Both the position numbers and the translations under genes were made by a program. From Luteitalea sp. TBR-22 (GTDB lineage: Bacteria; Acidobacteriota; Vicinamibacteria; Vicinamibacterales; Vicinamibacteraceae): DNA of 64,000 nucleotides. Below, in pieces: positions 1 through 17,967 of the stretch. Numbering within the stretch: position 1 is the stretch's first letter; every line of letters starts with the position of its first letter. A model generated the notes under the pieces. It saw only the letters and a list, made by a program, of their open reading frames with translations, had not been told where the DNA came from and did no database searches. The stretch lies in the NCBI RefSeq assembly GCF_016865485.1, contig NZ_AP024452.1, positions 4,548,501 to 4,612,500 on the forward strand, read 5' to 3'.

Positions 1-109
1 GTGGCTTCCCGGGGCTGGGGCTGGGGGATTGGGGAGAACAGGAACTCGAAGCGGCCATTCGGCTCCCAGCGCCCAGTTCCTGCTGCTGCTCTGAACTCCC
101 CGAACGACA

Positions 110-143
110 ACGGGCGGGACTCCCGTGTGGAAGCCCCGCCCGT
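110..143 (-). terminator. Hairpin downstream of rpoC
   Basis: A 12-bp stem (ACGGGCGGGRCT type arms at 110-121 and 132-143, one wobble pair) with a 10-base loop lies about 40 bases past the rpoC stop. It is the strongest structure in the 184 bases to the left of rpoC. No clear run of T follows, so intrinsic termination is inferred from position and stem strength only. The rest of 1-109 is G-rich sequence with no gene that I can support. Confidence 0.45.
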
Positions 144-156
144 CGCGTGTCCGGCC

Positions 157-176
157 GCCGGCTCGGAAGAGCCGGC
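157..176. repeat. GCCGGCTC palindrome, REP-like copy A
   Basis: Perfect 8-bp stem (GCCGGCTC / GAGCCGGC) with the loop GGAA, directly after the rpoC stop. A near-identical element occurs after tuf at 12631-12651. Both are followed, on the minus-strand reading, by AGGGCCGGCTC, so this looks like a dispersed palindromic element that may also act as part of the rpoC terminator. Confidence 0.6.
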
Positions 177-184
177 CCTCCTCG

Positions 185-4402
<4,218 letters not shown>

Positions 4403-4408
4403 GGTGCG

Positions 4409-8755
<4,347 letters not shown>

Positions 8756-8921
8756 ACTTCTCGATTCCCCCGGGTCGGTTCCGCCACGAACCACCCGTCG
8801 CACGAGGTCTTCGGAGGCAAATCACACAAATGGCGAAAGCCGCGCGGCCCTGACGGCCCGACCTGGCGGGGTCGGGCACGCCTCGAGGGGCACACGCGGC
8901 TCGCGAACAAGCCGGACCGTG

Positions 8922-9308
8922 CTACTTGATCTCGACCTTCGCGCCGGCCTCTTCGAACTTCTTCTTGATCGCGTCGGCCTCTTCCTTGGGCACGCCTTCC
9001 TTGATCGCCTTCGGCGCGCCCTCGACCAGATCCTTGGCTTCCTTCAGACCGAGCGAGGTCACTTCGCGGACGGCCTTGATCACGTTGATCTTGTTGGCAC
9101 CGGCCTCGAGGAGGACGACGTTGAACTCGGTCTTCTCCTCGACAGGGGCCGCCGCCGCTGCGCCGCCCGCAGCCGCCACCACCACCGGGGCCGCCGCCGC
9201 GGCCGAAACGCCGAGTTCCGACTCGAGCGTCTTGACGAGCTTGGACAGCTCCATCACCGAGATGTTCTTGATGTACTCGACCACCTGATCCTGCGTCACG
9301 TCTGCCAT
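8922..9308 (-). CDS. rplL: 50S ribosomal protein L7/L12
   Basis: Stalk protein of the large ribosomal subunit, 128 residues, binding L10 as dimers and recruiting translation factors. The N-terminal dimerisation helix is followed by an alanine-rich hinge (about residues 36-57). The conserved C-terminal factor-binding domain contains [10 protein letters not shown] and [10 protein letters not shown]. The gene lies between rplJ and rpoB. The 159-bp gap to rplJ is longer than usual for this pair and holds an inverted repeat. Confidence 0.97.
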   Translation of the reverse strand: MADVTQDQVVEYIKNISVMELSKLVKTLESELGVSAAAAAPVVVAAAGGAAAAAPVEEKTEFNVVLLEAGANKINVIKAVREVTSLGLKEAKDLVEGAPKAIKEGVPKEEADAIKKKFEEAGAKVEIK

Positions 9309-9352
9309 TGTCCGAATCTCCTTACTGTCGACTATCAGCGCTCTGCGTCCGG

Positions 9353-9426
9353 CTTTCAGCTATCAACGGTCTCCATCGCTGACGTTCCGCATGACCGGGA
9401 CACAGCAGATGCCTGATAGCTGACAG
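9353..9426. repeat. Inverted repeat in the rplJ-rplL spacer
   Basis: The arms CTTTCAGCTATCA (9353-9365) and TGATAGCTGACAG (9414-9426) are complementary over 12 of 13 positions around a 48-base spacer. A further ACTATCAGCG copy precedes the left arm. It could fold in the rplJ-rplL mRNA between the two stalk genes. Confidence 0.55.
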
Positions 9427-9467
9427 CGACCTCGTGTATGACCGCCGGCCGCGCCGGCGATCCCTCC

Positions 9468-9992
9468 CTACTCGCCCTTCTTCTTCTCCACCTGCGACAG
9501 GACGTTCATCAGGTCCCGCGGCGCCGCGCTCAGCACGCTGACGATCTGGACCATCGGGGCCTGCAGCAGGTACAGCAGCTTGGCGTACAGCTCGGGCTTG
9601 CCCGGCATGTTCGCCAGTTCGTTCACGGCGGGACCCGTGACCACGTCGCCCTGCACGACCGCCGCCTTCAGCACGAGGGCCGGGGCCGTCTTGGCAAACG
9701 TCGTCAGCACCTTCGCGAGCGCGACCGGATCGTCGCCGCTGAAGGCGACCGCCGTCGTGCCCGTGAAGTGGGGCGTGAGCGCCTCGAAGGGCGTGCCCGC
9801 CATGGCGCGGCGAGCGAGGGTGTTCTTGACCACCTTGTACGAGCCCTGCACGGCCCGCACCTGCCGGCGCAGTTCGGTGACCTCGGGGACCTTCAGCCCC
9901 TTGTACTCCATCACGATCAGGCTCTCGGCCTTCCCGAAGGATTCCGTGAGCTGGCCGAGTTCCAGTTGCTTGTCAGCGCGAGATACAGCCAT
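9468..9992 (-). CDS. rplJ: 50S ribosomal protein L10
   Basis: Base of the ribosomal stalk, 174 residues, which anchors L7/L12 dimers to 23S rRNA. The N-terminal RNA-binding part has [17 protein letters not shown] and KNTLARRA, both typical of L10. The C-terminal helix that binds L7/L12 follows after the [17 protein letters not shown] segment. The ATG start at 9992 is 11 bases from the rplA stop. There is no long leader here, so any autogenous control would have to act on the polycistronic message. Confidence 0.97.
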   Translation of the reverse strand: MAVSRADKQLELGQLTESFGKAESLIVMEYKGLKVPEVTELRRQVRAVQGSYKVVKNTLARRAMAGTPFEALTPHFTGTTAVAFSGDDPVALAKVLTTFAKTAPALVLKAAVVQGDVVTGPAVNELANMPGKPELYAKLLYLLQAPMVQIVSVLSAAPRDLMNVLSQVEKKKGE

Positions 9993-10003
9993 GGTCTCTC
10001 TCC

Positions 10004-10705
10004 CTACTTGACGAGCGACTCGACATGCGAGGTGTCGATCGCCACGCCGGGGCCCATGGTCGAGCTGACCGTCAGGCTCTTGAGGTACTTGCCCTTGGCC
10101 GCCGCGGGCTTCGCCTTCATCACGCTGTCGAACAGGGCGTGCGCGTTGGCCAGGAGGTTCTCGGTCGGGAACGACACCTTGCCGATCGGCGCGTGCACGA
10201 TGCCGGTCTTGTCCACCCGGAACTCGACCTTGCCCGCCTTGATCTCCTGCACGGCCTTGGTGATGTCGGTCGTGACCGTCCCCGTCTTCGGATTGGGCAT
10301 CAAGCCGCGCGGGCCGAGCACCTTGCCCAGGCGCCCCACCGCCCGCATCATGTCGGGCGTCGCCACGACCGCATCGAAGTCGGTCCAGCCGCCCGAGATC
10401 TTCTCGACCAGTTCCTCGCCGCCCACCGCATCGGCGCCGGCGGCTTCCGCCTCGCGCTGCTTCTCGGGATTGGCGATCACCAGCACCCGCTTGGTCTTGC
10501 CGAGCCCGTGCGGCAGCACCACCGTGCCACGCACCATCTGGTCGGCATGCTTGGGATCGACGCCAAGGCGCATCGCGACCTCGACGGTCTCGTCGAACTT
10601 CGTGTACTTCAGCTTCTGGATGAGGGGAATGGCCTCATCCAGCACGTACGGGCGCTCCTCGACCTGCGCGCGCGCCGCCGCGTACTTCTTCCCGGGAGTG
10701 GGCAT
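10004..10705 (-). CDS. rplA: 50S ribosomal protein L1
   Basis: L1 of the mobile ribosomal stalk at the E site, 233 residues. Family hallmarks are [20 protein letters not shown] near residues 48-67 and the [12 protein letters not shown] motif. The C-terminal half contains [16 protein letters not shown]. In many bacteria L1 represses its own operon by binding the mRNA. Here the 103-bp gap to rplK holds an AATTTGA hairpin, not an obvious copy of the L1 site. Confidence 0.97.
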   Translation of the reverse strand: MPTPGKKYAAARAQVEERPYVLDEAIPLIQKLKYTKFDETVEVAMRLGVDPKHADQMVRGTVVLPHGLGKTKRVLVIANPEKQREAEAAGADAVGGEELVEKISGGWTDFDAVVATPDMMRAVGRLGKVLGPRGLMPNPKTGTVTTDITKAVQEIKAGKVEFRVDKTGIVHAPIGKVSFPTENLLANAHALFDSVMKAKPAAAKGKYLKSLTVSSTMGPGVAIDTSHVESLVK

Positions 10706-10760
10706 GTGCTACCTCCGTGGTGCAGTCGGCCGACGAGCGGCCTCCCACGTTGTGTCGAAT

Positions 10761-10799
10761 CCCCGTAATTTGAAATGTGAAACCTCAAATTGCGCGGGG
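10761..10799. repeat. AATTTGA-type hairpin between rplK and rplA
   Basis: CCCCGTAATTTGA (10761-10773) faces TCAAATTGCGCGGGG (10785-10799), giving an imperfect stem with an 11-base loop. The AT-rich core stands out in GC-rich surroundings and matches the AATT-type arms seen at 21264, 25395, 30571, 31386 and 45697. Confidence 0.6.
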
Positions 10800-10808
10800 T
10801 ACCACCTG

Positions 10809-11234
10809 TCAGCCGACGACGTCGAGGCCCATCGAGCGGGCCGTGCCGGCCACGCTGCGCATGGCCGCGTCGAGCGACTCGCAGTTCAGGTCGGGCAGCT
10901 TCAGGCGCGCGATCTCCTCGACCTGCGCCTTGGTCACCGTGCCGACCTTGTTCTTGTTCGGCTCGGCCGAGCCCTTGGGCACGTTCGCGGCGCGCTTGAG
11001 CAGCACCGGAGCGGGCGGCGTCTTCAGCACGAAGGTGTACGACCGATCGGCGTACACCGTCACCACCACGGGGATGATGAGACCGTCCTGGCCGGCGGTC
11101 TTCGCGTTGAAGTTCTTGCAGAAGTCCATGATGTTGACGCCCTGCGGACCGAGCGCGGTCCCGACAGGGGGCGCCGGCGTTGCCTTGCCGGCGGCGATCT
11201 GGAGCTTCACGAGTGCTTGAACCTTCTTGGCCAT
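10809..11234 (-). CDS. rplK: 50S ribosomal protein L11
   Basis: L11 of the GTPase-associated centre, 141 residues, standard length. The N-terminal domain shows [25 protein letters not shown] split over the usual segments. The rRNA-binding C-terminal domain contains [12 protein letters not shown] and the closing SMGLDVVG. It is the first ribosomal protein gene after nusG, at a 33-bp distance, in the conserved secE-nusG-rplKAJL-rpoBC order. Confidence 0.97.
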   Translation of the reverse strand: MAKKVQALVKLQIAAGKATPAPPVGTALGPQGVNIMDFCKNFNAKTAGQDGLIIPVVVTVYADRSYTFVLKTPPAPVLLKRAANVPKGSAEPNKNKVGTVTKAQVEEIARLKLPDLNCESLDAAMRSVAGTARSMGLDVVG

Positions 11235-11267
11235 GTGTCTTCGAACCGTCCCTGCTGCGTTCCGGGC

Positions 11268-11834
11268 CTAGAGCTTCTCGACCTGCAGGAAGTCGAGCTC
11301 CACCGGCGTGGACCGCCCGAAGATCGTCACCATGACCTTCAGCGTGCTGCGCTCGGTATTGACCTCGTCCACCGTGCCGTTGAAGTTGGTGAACGGCCCC
11401 TCGTTGATGCGCACCTGGTCGCCCTTCTCGAAGTGGTACTTCGGCTTGGGCTTCTCGGCACTCTCGCGCACCTGCGCGAGGATGTTGTCCACTTCTTCGC
11501 GGGTCAGCGGCGTCGGCTTGGCGCCCGCTCCCACGAACCCGGTGACCTTCGGGGTGTTCTTCACCACGTGCCACGCGTCGTCGGTCATCTGCATCTCGAC
11601 GAAGAGATAGCCGGGGAAGATGCGCTTGCGCATCTCGGCCTTGCGGCCGCTGCGCATCTCCATGACCGTTTCCTGCGGCACGAGGACCTCGCCGAACTTG
11701 TCCTCGAGGCCGTAGGCCTGCACGCGCTGCTCGAGCGACTCCTTGACCTTGTTCTCGAAGCCCGAGTACGTGTGGACGATGTACCAGCTGAGCGACGGCC
11801 CCGGCGATGCCGCGCCTTCCTGCACCTCGCTCAT
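11268..11834 (-). CDS. nusG: Transcription termination/antitermination protein NusG
   Basis: Transcription elongation factor, 188 residues, binding the RNA polymerase clamp through its NGN domain and Rho or S10 through its KOW domain. The NGN start [14 protein letters not shown] is at residues 17-30, and the C-terminal KOW segment reads [14 protein letters not shown]. The ATG at 11834 overlaps the secE stop by four bases (ATGA), which decides the start although the frame is open much further upstream through the tRNA-Trp region. Confidence 0.96.
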   Translation of the reverse strand: MSEVQEGAASPGPSLSWYIVHTYSGFENKVKESLEQRVQAYGLEDKFGEVLVPQETVMEMRSGRKAEMRKRIFPGYLFVEMQMTDDAWHVVKNTPKVTGFVGAGAKPTPLTREEVDNILAQVRESAEKPKPKYHFEKGDQVRINEGPFTNFNGTVDEVNTERSTLKVMVTIFGRSTPVELDFLQVEKL

Positions 11835-12127
11835 GCCGCCCCTCCGAAGCTGCGGAAGATCCACTCGACGAGCTTGTTGAAGGCTGCGTCGACCGCGAAC
11901 AGGTAGATGCCCATCACCAGCGAGAAGGCGATCACGACGATGGTCGTGGCCTGCACTTCGCGCTGCGTCGGCCAGGTGACGCGCCCGACCTCCTCGCGCA
12001 CCTTGGCAAGGAAATCCTTGCCGCGCGCCCACCAGCCCAGCGGGCCGGCGGTCGCCACCACGGGCGTTTCCGCCTCGCGACGGCCTGCCTGTGCGTCCTT
12101 GACGTTGTCCACCATCGCGGTCTTCAC
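11831..12127 (-). CDS. secE: Preprotein translocase subunit SecE
   Basis: Small membrane subunit of the SecYEG translocon, 98 residues. A cytoplasmic N-terminal part is followed by the conserved amphipathic [20 protein letters not shown] segment and one transmembrane helix ([21 protein letters not shown]). The GTG start at 12127 is preferred because AAGGA lies eight bases upstream; an in-frame ATG at 12115 is the alternative. It overlaps nusG by four bases and follows tRNA-Trp. Confidence 0.93.
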   Translation of the reverse strand: MKTAMVDNVKDAQAGRREAETPVVATAGPLGWWARGKDFLAKVREEVGRVTWPTQREVQATTIVVIAFSLVMGIYLFAVDAAFNKLVEWIFRSFGGAA

Positions 12128-12207
12128 GCTGCGGTTCCTTCAGTGCAGACGCCCGGGCGCGCATCGCAGTCGAGGCGATACGCGCTCGGGCCGTCCACCG
12201 GCGGGTG

Positions 12208-12283
12208 TGGCAGGCCAGGAGGGACTCGAACCCCCAGCCCCCGGTTTTGGAGACCGGTGCTCTGCCAATTGAGCTACTGGCCT
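12208..12283 (-). tRNA. tRNA-Trp (CCA)
   Basis: A complete cloverleaf of 76 bases including an encoded CCA tail. The acceptor stem is AGGCCAG/CTGGCCT, the anticodon loop is CTCCAAA with anticodon CCA, and the T loop is TTCGAGT. It sits between rpmG and secE, as in several other phyla. Confidence 0.97.
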
Positions 12284-12352
12284 GTGCAACTCCGCCACCG
12301 GACCCGGCCGGTGGCAACCAACCCTGAGAGCACACGCCGGACCAATCCGGCG

Positions 12353-12502
12353 CTACTTGCTCTCCTTGTGCTCCGTGTGCGACTTGCAGAAGCGGCAGAA
12401 CTTCTTCATGTGCAGCCGCTCGGTCGTCTTCTTCTTGTTGCGCGTCGTGCTGTAGTTGCGACGCTTGCACTCGCCGCACGCGAGCTGAACGATGTCTCTC
12501 AT
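12353..12502 (-). CDS. rpmG: 50S ribosomal protein L33
   Basis: Small large-subunit protein, 49 residues, read directly from the sequence: it begins [12 protein letters not shown] and ends HTEHKESK. Two CxxC pairs (C9/C12 and C36/C39) form the zinc-binding version of L33, so this is the zinc-dependent C+ form. The ATG at 12502 gives the normal length. It lies between tuf and tRNA-Trp, a position often used for rpmG. Confidence 0.95.
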   Translation of the reverse strand: MRDIVQLACGECKRRNYSTTRNKKKTTERLHMKKFCRFCKSHTEHKESK

Positions 12503-12530
12503 GATCGTCTTCTCAACTTCCGGACTACTG

Positions 12531-12561
12531 GCTCAGGGCTTCGGGCTCAGGGCTCAGGGAG
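12531..12561. repeat. GGGCTCA 7-bp tandem repeat upstream of rpmG
   Basis: GGCTCAGGGCTTCGGGCTCAGGGCTCAGGG-type units with a 7-bp period lie in the spacer between tuf and rpmG. The same unit recurs near 55971 between nuoD and gmhA and inside the glycosyltransferase gene at 59187-59372. Confidence 0.6.
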
Positions 12562-12630
12562 CTCGCAGATGCTGCGGCCTCTGGAGGGTTTCTGAGTCTT
12601 GCGCCGAGAGCCGTGAGCCGTTGTCCAGAC

Positions 12631-12651
12631 GGCCGGCTCGGAGAGCCGGCC
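12631..12651. repeat. GGCCGGCTC palindrome, REP-like copy B
   Basis: A perfect 9-bp stem (GGCCGGCTC / GAGCCGGCC) with a 3-base loop lies in the tuf-rpmG gap. On the minus strand it reads GTAGGGCCGGCTC, the same core as the element after rpoC. It may assist transcription ending after tuf, but no T run follows. Confidence 0.6.
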
Positions 12652-12658
12652 CTACCCG

Positions 12659-12683
12659 GTAAGTCGCCGGCGCCGCCGGCGAC

Positions 12684-12687
<4 letters not shown>
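12659..12687. repeat. Palindrome over the tuf stop codon
   Basis: A 14-bp perfect inverted repeat (GTAAGTCGCCGGCG and its complement, one base apart) spans 12659-12687 and contains the TAA stop of tuf. The mRNA would fold right at the end of the tuf reading frame, which may protect the 3' end or contribute to termination. Confidence 0.55.
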
Positions 12688-13871
<1,184 letters not shown>

Positions 13872-13944
13872 ACCGATGGAGTCCCTGTTCGCACCAAATG
13901 AAAACTGCCCGACCACCCACGGCCGGACCACTGCACCCACGAAT

Positions 13945-14020
<76 letters not shown>

Positions 14021-14165
14021 CTTCGAAAAACGCTCACGTGGTTCGCCGCGCCGACCACCGACCGACGCCGCTGAACACTCCCGTCGCCCGCGACACCGGC
14101 TGCCGGGCCGACCGCACACAGGGGCCGGGCCTGACAGCGAACATCGCGAGCGGCGTGACGAAGGC

Positions 14166-14240
14166 TGGAGCGGGAGACGGGGATCGAACCCGCGACCAAC
14201 AGCTTGGAAGGCTGTGACTCTACCACTGAGTTACTCCCGC
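14166..14240 (-). tRNA. tRNA-Gly (TCC)
   Basis: 75 bases with an encoded CCA. Acceptor stem GCGGGAG/CTCCCGC, anticodon loop CTTCCAA (anticodon TCC), T loop TTCGATC. It occupies the glyT position of the conserved tRNA-tuf cluster. Confidence 0.96.
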
Positions 14241-14456
14241 CTTCGCGCTTCGCGCTTCGGCGGGTACGCCCACCCAAGCCCGAATCCGCTTCACTCCGGT
14301 GAGCCTGCGCCCACCCCTTCTCCGAACCGCGATCCCGCCCCGTCCTGCCGGCCAAGGCGGCCCGATGCCAGCCCCACCGCTTTCCCGCACCCGGGTCACC
14401 CCGGTCCCGCTCGTCGCTCGACCTGCGTCGCCGCCCTGGCGGGCTTGCCAGCCGCA

Positions 14457-14483
14457 GTCCGCCGCGCAAGCGCTGTGGCGGAC
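14457..14483. repeat. Hairpin in the tRNA-Tyr/tRNA-Gly spacer
   Basis: GTCCGCC (14457-14463) pairs with GGCGGAC (14477-14483) around a 13-base loop. Both this tRNA spacer and the one before tRNA-Gly have GACGAAGGCTGG at the tRNA 3' flank, so the tRNA genes share a repeated flank. The rest of the 249-bp spacer shows no gene. Confidence 0.45.
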
Positions 14484-14489
14484 GAAGGC

Positions 14490-14576
14490 TGGTGGCGAGG
14501 GGAGGATTCGAACCTCCGAAGGCGCTAGGCCGACAGATTTACAGTCTGCTGCGTTTGACCGCTCCGCAACCTCGCC
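14490..14576 (-). tRNA. tRNA-Tyr (GTA)
   Basis: 87 bases with an encoded CCA and the long variable arm of a class II tRNA. Acceptor stem GGCGAGG/CCTCGCC, anticodon loop CTGTAAA (anticodon GTA), T loop TTCGAAT. It sits in the tyrU position of the conserved cluster. Confidence 0.96.
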
Positions 14577-14674
14577 GAACGACTGTGCGAGCCCATGGGC
14601 CCGCGTGGGACTCGGATTCGGGCGCCCCGCGCCCGCGGACACACCAGGTGCGACCGTTTCCCTGCTCAACTGCT

Positions 14675-14751
14675 TGGAGCTGGCGAAGGGATTCGAACCC
14701 CCGACCGGCTGATTACAAATCAGCTGCTCTACCGGACTGAGCTACGCCAGC
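14675..14751 (-). tRNA. tRNA-Thr (TGT)
   Basis: 77 bases with an encoded CCA. Acceptor stem GCTGGCG/CGCCAGC, anticodon loop TTTGTAA (anticodon TGT), T loop TTCGAAT. It is the first gene of the tRNA-tuf transcription unit, matching E. coli thrU. Confidence 0.96.
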
Positions 14752-14766
14752 CGGACAAAGGAGGAG

Positions 14767-14796
14767 AGTGTAGCACACGGTTCCTGCTCCTCACAA
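14767..14796 (-). promoter_or_regulatory. Candidate sigma-70 promoter of the tRNA-tuf unit
   Basis: Reading the minus strand, a -35-like TTGTGA (14796-14791) and a -10-like TACACT (14772-14767) are 18 bases apart. The -10 ends 15 bases before the 5' end of tRNA-Thr (TGT). Position and spacing fit a promoter for the whole tRNA-tuf cluster. This is read from the sequence, not measured. Confidence 0.55.
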
Positions 14797-14926
14797 GCGC
14801 ACGACCAGTCCTGCGCTTCCGGAGCCCGACGCAACTGCCTCGCTCCCGGCAACCGACGATTCTAGCGCCTTCCGTGGAAACCGACAACCCATGCCGGTCG
14901 ACACCAACGGCACGGCGGACACCGCC

Positions 14927-15655
14927 CTACCGGTCCGCGCTGCGCTGGCGGAGCGCCTCGTAGAGCACGATGCCCGTCGCGACCGAGACGTTCAGGCTGC
15001 TGACGTGCCCGCGCATCGGAAGGGCCGCGATGAAGTCGCAGTGCTCCCGGACCAGGCGCCTCAGGCCCTCCCCCTCCGCCCCGACCACCAGCGCCGTCGG
15101 CGGCCGGAAGTCGATGCGGTCGTAGGGTTGGGCGCCCTCGGCGTCCAGCCCGACCACCCAGACGCCCAGTTCCTTCAACGTCTCGATGGCCCGCACCACG
15201 TTGACGACGTCGACGATCCGGACGTGGGCGAGCGCCCCGGCGGATGCCCGGGCGGCCGCCGGCCCGAGCGCCGCCGCGTGCCGCTCCTGCCTCACCACCC
15301 CCGTCGCGCCCACCGCGTCGGCGGTCCGCAGGATGGCCCCGACGTTGTGCGGATCCTCGACCCCATCAAGTATGACGATCAGTGGTTGGGGGTCCTGTCG
15401 GACCACCTCCTCGAGGCTCCAGCGCCGAGGCGCGTCGCCAAGCGTGGCCAGCACTCCCTGGTGGCGCTCGCCGTCGGCCAGGCGGTCGAGCTCGGCCACG
15501 TCGACGCGCCGCACCGGCACGCCCTTGACCTCGGCCAGCCTGACGATCTCGTTGACGCGCGCGTCGGCCCGCGGCCCGACCCGCACTTCGCGGACGCCAC
15601 CCGCCCGGAGCGCCTCGCGCACCGGATGCACCCCGACGATCACGATCGGTGGCAT
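14927..15655 (-). CDS. rlmB: 23S rRNA (guanosine-2'-O-)-methyltransferase, TrmH/RlmB type
   Basis: SPOUT-class RNA 2'-O-ribose methyltransferase, 242 residues. The N-terminal L30e-like substrate-binding domain starts at VGVHPVREAL. The SPOUT domain contains LDGVEDPHNVGAILRTAD and the knot motif SSLNVSVATGIVLYEALR that binds S-adenosylmethionine. RlmB methylates G2251 in the peptidyltransferase loop; the exact target here is inferred from the family. The ATG at 15655 lies four bases after the gltX stop, so the two genes form an operon. The frame is open further upstream only as an overlap with gltX. Confidence 0.88.
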   Translation of the reverse strand: MPPIVIVGVHPVREALRAGGVREVRVGPRADARVNEIVRLAEVKGVPVRRVDVAELDRLADGERHQGVLATLGDAPRRWSLEEVVRQDPQPLIVILDGVEDPHNVGAILRTADAVGATGVVRQERHAAALGPAAARASAGALAHVRIVDVVNVVRAIETLKELGVWVVGLDAEGAQPYDRIDFRPPTALVVGAEGEGLRRLVREHCDFIAALPMRGHVSSLNVSVATGIVLYEALRQRSADR

Positions 15656-15659
15656 GACG

Positions 15660-17171
15660 TCAGGCCCCCAACAGCGCCGCGGCGCAGATGGCCGCACGCT
15701 CGCGACAGCCGACCACGGGAGCCAGCCCGGCCCCGGCCTGCACCTGCGCGCCGGCCTCGATCGCCGGCACGAGCAGATCGAGCTCGGGGCCACTGTCGGC
15801 GCCGGTCAGCGCCAGGCGGATCGGATGGAACAACGCGCGCCCCTTCTGCCCGGTCCGCTGCCGCACCTGCTGCGCGGCCTCCCGGAACGTCTCCCGCGTG
15901 AGGCGTGGACGGCCGCTCAACTCCTGCGCGAAGGCAACGACCACCTCGCGCCCGGCCCGGGCGGCCTCGGCGCCCTCCGCAGCCAGGTGCTCGACCGTCG
16001 CCGCTGGGCGAGGTGTCTCGAACACCGGGCGCAGCCGCTCCGGCGCGTCGGCCAGCTGGTCCACGGTTCCGGCGATCAGCGGCACGCAGGCGAGCAGGAA
16101 CGCGTCGAGGTCGGACTTGCCAGGCGCGGGTTCGCCGATCACGCCGGCGGCGCGCAGGTGCGGGACCAGGAGCGCCGCGATGCGTGACGGCTCGGCGGCC
16201 TTCACGTAATGCCGGTTCATCCAGGCGAGCTTGTCGGGATCGAACACGCCAGCACTCCGGGTCACGTCCTGCACGCGGAACCGGCGCGCCAGTTCCTCCA
16301 CGGGCACCAGTTCCTCGCCCTGGCCCGGCGACCAACCGAGCAGCGCGAGGTAGTTCACCAGGGCCTCCGGAAGGATGCCGCGCGCCCGGAACTCGCCGAC
16401 GCTCGACGCGCCGTGCCGCTTGGACAGCGGCGCGTGATCGGGCCCGAGCACGAGCGACAGGTGCGCAAACTGCGGCGGCGCCACGCCGAGCGCCTCGTAC
16501 AGCAGGCACTGCCGCGGCGTGTTGGGCACGTGATCCTCGCCACGCACCACCAGCGAGATCCGCATCTCCACATCGTCGACGACGACCGCGAAGTTGTAGG
16601 CGGGGAGGCCGTTCTGCCTGATGAGCACGAAGTCGCCGATCATGCCGATGTCGGTCGTGATCGGTCCGCGGACGAGATCGGTGAACGTGACGGCATCGCG
16701 GGCCGGCACGCGGAATCGAATCGCCGCGGGTTCACCAGCCTCGACACGCGCGCGGCTGGCCGCAGGGTCGAGTGCGCGGCAGGTGCCGGCGTACTGTGGC
16801 GTCCGGCCCTCGCGCAATGCGACCTCGCGCTGCGCCTCGAGATCGGCGGGCGAGCAGAAACAGTGGTAGGCGTGGCCGTCGGCCATCAGGCGCGCGGCGT
16901 ACCCGCGATAGTGATCGAGCCGCTCGGTCTGCCTGTAGGGGCCGAACGCGCCGCCCTTGTCGGGCCCCTCGTCCCAGTCCAGCCCAAGCCAGCGGAGGTC
17001 CTCGAGGATGCCGTCGGCCGACGTGACAGTGGAGCGAACCTCGTCGGTGTCCTCGAGACGCAGGACGAACGTGCCGCCCTGGCCGCGGGCGAGCAGCCAG
17101 TTGAAGAGCGCGGTGCGGGCGTTCCCGACGTGCAGGTGGCCTGTCGGGCTCGGAGCGAAGCGGACGCGCAT
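15660..17171 (-). CDS. gltX: Glutamyl-tRNA synthetase
   Basis: Class I aminoacyl-tRNA synthetase, 503 residues, charging tRNA-Glu (and tRNA-Gln in organisms using the transamidation route). The HIGH-type signature is in RFAPSPTGHLHVGNARTALF near the start, and the KMSKS-type loop appears as PLSKRHGASSVGEF near residue 240. The ATG at 17171 gives the family start. The frame remains open through a 7-bp tandem array for 48 more codons, but those encode only repeated PGAR peptides, so I exclude them. No Shine-Dalgarno sequence is visible because the array begins 12 bases upstream. Confidence 0.95.
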   Translation of the reverse strand: MRVRFAPSPTGHLHVGNARTALFNWLLARGQGGTFVLRLEDTDEVRSTVTSADGILEDLRWLGLDWDEGPDKGGAFGPYRQTERLDHYRGYAARLMADGHAYHCFCSPADLEAQREVALREGRTPQYAGTCRALDPAASRARVEAGEPAAIRFRVPARDAVTFTDLVRGPITTDIGMIGDFVLIRQNGLPAYNFAVVVDDVEMRISLVVRGEDHVPNTPRQCLLYEALGVAPPQFAHLSLVLGPDHAPLSKRHGASSVGEFRARGILPEALVNYLALLGWSPGQGEELVPVEELARRFRVQDVTRSAGVFDPDKLAWMNRHYVKAAEPSRIAALLVPHLRAAGVIGEPAPGKSDLDAFLLACVPLIAGTVDQLADAPERLRPVFETPRPAATVEHLAAEGAEAARAGREVVVAFAQELSGRPRLTRETFREAAQQVRQRTGQKGRALFHPIRLALTGADSGPELDLLVPAIEAGAQVQAGAGLAPVVGCRERAAICAAALLGA

Positions 17172-17183
17172 CGGGACATTATC

Positions 17184-17330
17184 GGGCACCGGGCACCGGG
17201 CACCGGGCACCAGGCACCGGGCGCCGGGCACCGGGCGCCGGGCACCGGGCACCAGGCACCGGGCGCCGGGCACCGGGCGCCGGGCACCGGGCACCGGGCG
17301 CTGGGCGCCGGGCACCGGGCACCAGGATCA
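17184..17330. repeat. GGGCACC 7-bp array with a 42-bp higher-order period
   Basis: Twenty consecutive 7-base units of the type GGGCACC, GGGCGCC, AGGCACC or GGGCGCT, plus one degenerate unit, with no indels. The unit types follow the pattern A A A A B C A C A A B C A C A A D C A A, which contains a six-unit (42-bp) higher-order repeat. The array lies in the 274-bp gap between gltX and the divergent gene at 17446 and sits in the gltX leader. Beyond it (17331-17445) the sequence is G-rich with no gene. Confidence 0.9.
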
Positions 17331-17445
17331 GGGCCTGGGGGCTGGAGGCGGGACTGCGGGCGGGGGCCGGGGGCTCGGGCCCAGCCGGTTCACCAGCCCA
17401 TCACGGGAACCGCGCGACCGCGGGCGCCGTACCTGCCGGCATCCA

Positions 17446-17946
17446 ATGACGAACCTGCTGCCCTTGCTGCGTTCCGGCTGGCTTCGGCTGGCTGTCGCCG
17501 TCACCCTGTCGGCCACCGCAGAAGGGGTCCGAGCGCAGGACCCGCCGGGGCCGCCGCGTTACGTGCCGGCGTCGCAGGAGCTCCACGACACGATCGTGCG
17601 GCTCGACGCCCGGTGGGAAGACGCCTACAACACCTGCAAGATGGACGTGCACGAGGCGCTGATTGCCGAGGATCTCGAGTTCTTCCACGACCTCGGCGGG
17701 CTCAGCACGTCGAAGCGGCAGGTGCTCGAGGCAGTGAAGGCCAACGTGTGCGGGAAGGTGACGCGCGAGCTGCTGCCGGGCAGCATCGAGGTGTATCCCA
17801 TCAAGGACTACGGCGCCGTCCAGATGGGCTATCACCGCTTCCGCAACGTCAACGAACCCGGCGTGGGCCGGTACGCGCGATTCGTGCACGTGTGGCGACT
17901 TGCCGACGGACGCTGGCAGTTGACCCGCGTGATCAGCCTGCACTGA
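17446..17946 (+). CDS. Secreted SnoaL/DUF4440-like protein
   Basis: 166 residues from the ATG at 17446. A hydrophobic N-terminal segment (RLAVAVTLSATAEGVRA) ending in an AxA-type site predicts export. The mature part begins with LHDTIVRLDARWEDAYNTCKMDVHEALIAEDLEFFHDLGG and ends with ARFVHVWRLADGRWQLTRVIS, the cone-shaped NTF2-like fold pattern of DUF4440 proteins. The exact role of such proteins is mostly unknown; some act as small-molecule isomerases. It stands alone between gltX and ispDF, which run on the other strand. Confidence 0.75.
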   Translation: MTNLLPLLRSGWLRLAVAVTLSATAEGVRAQDPPGPPRYVPASQELHDTIVRLDARWEDAYNTCKMDVHEALIAEDLEFFHDLGGLSTSKRQVLEAVKANVCGKVTRELLPGSIEVYPIKDYGAVQMGYHRFRNVNEPGVGRYARFVHVWRLADGRWQLTRVISLH

Positions 17947-17967
17947 CGCCGCCCGACGCGGCCACGC

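Noticed and set aside
14021-14674. Small proteins in the tRNA spacers
   Set aside because: Frames there overlap tRNA genes and encode only shadows of the conserved tRNA sequence.
17172-17315. A 48-residue N-terminal extension of gltX
   Set aside because: It is encoded by the 7-bp array and yields only PGAR repeats; the family start is at 17171.
17184-17330. CRISPR array
   Set aside because: The units are 7 bp with no spacers, and no cas genes are present in the window.
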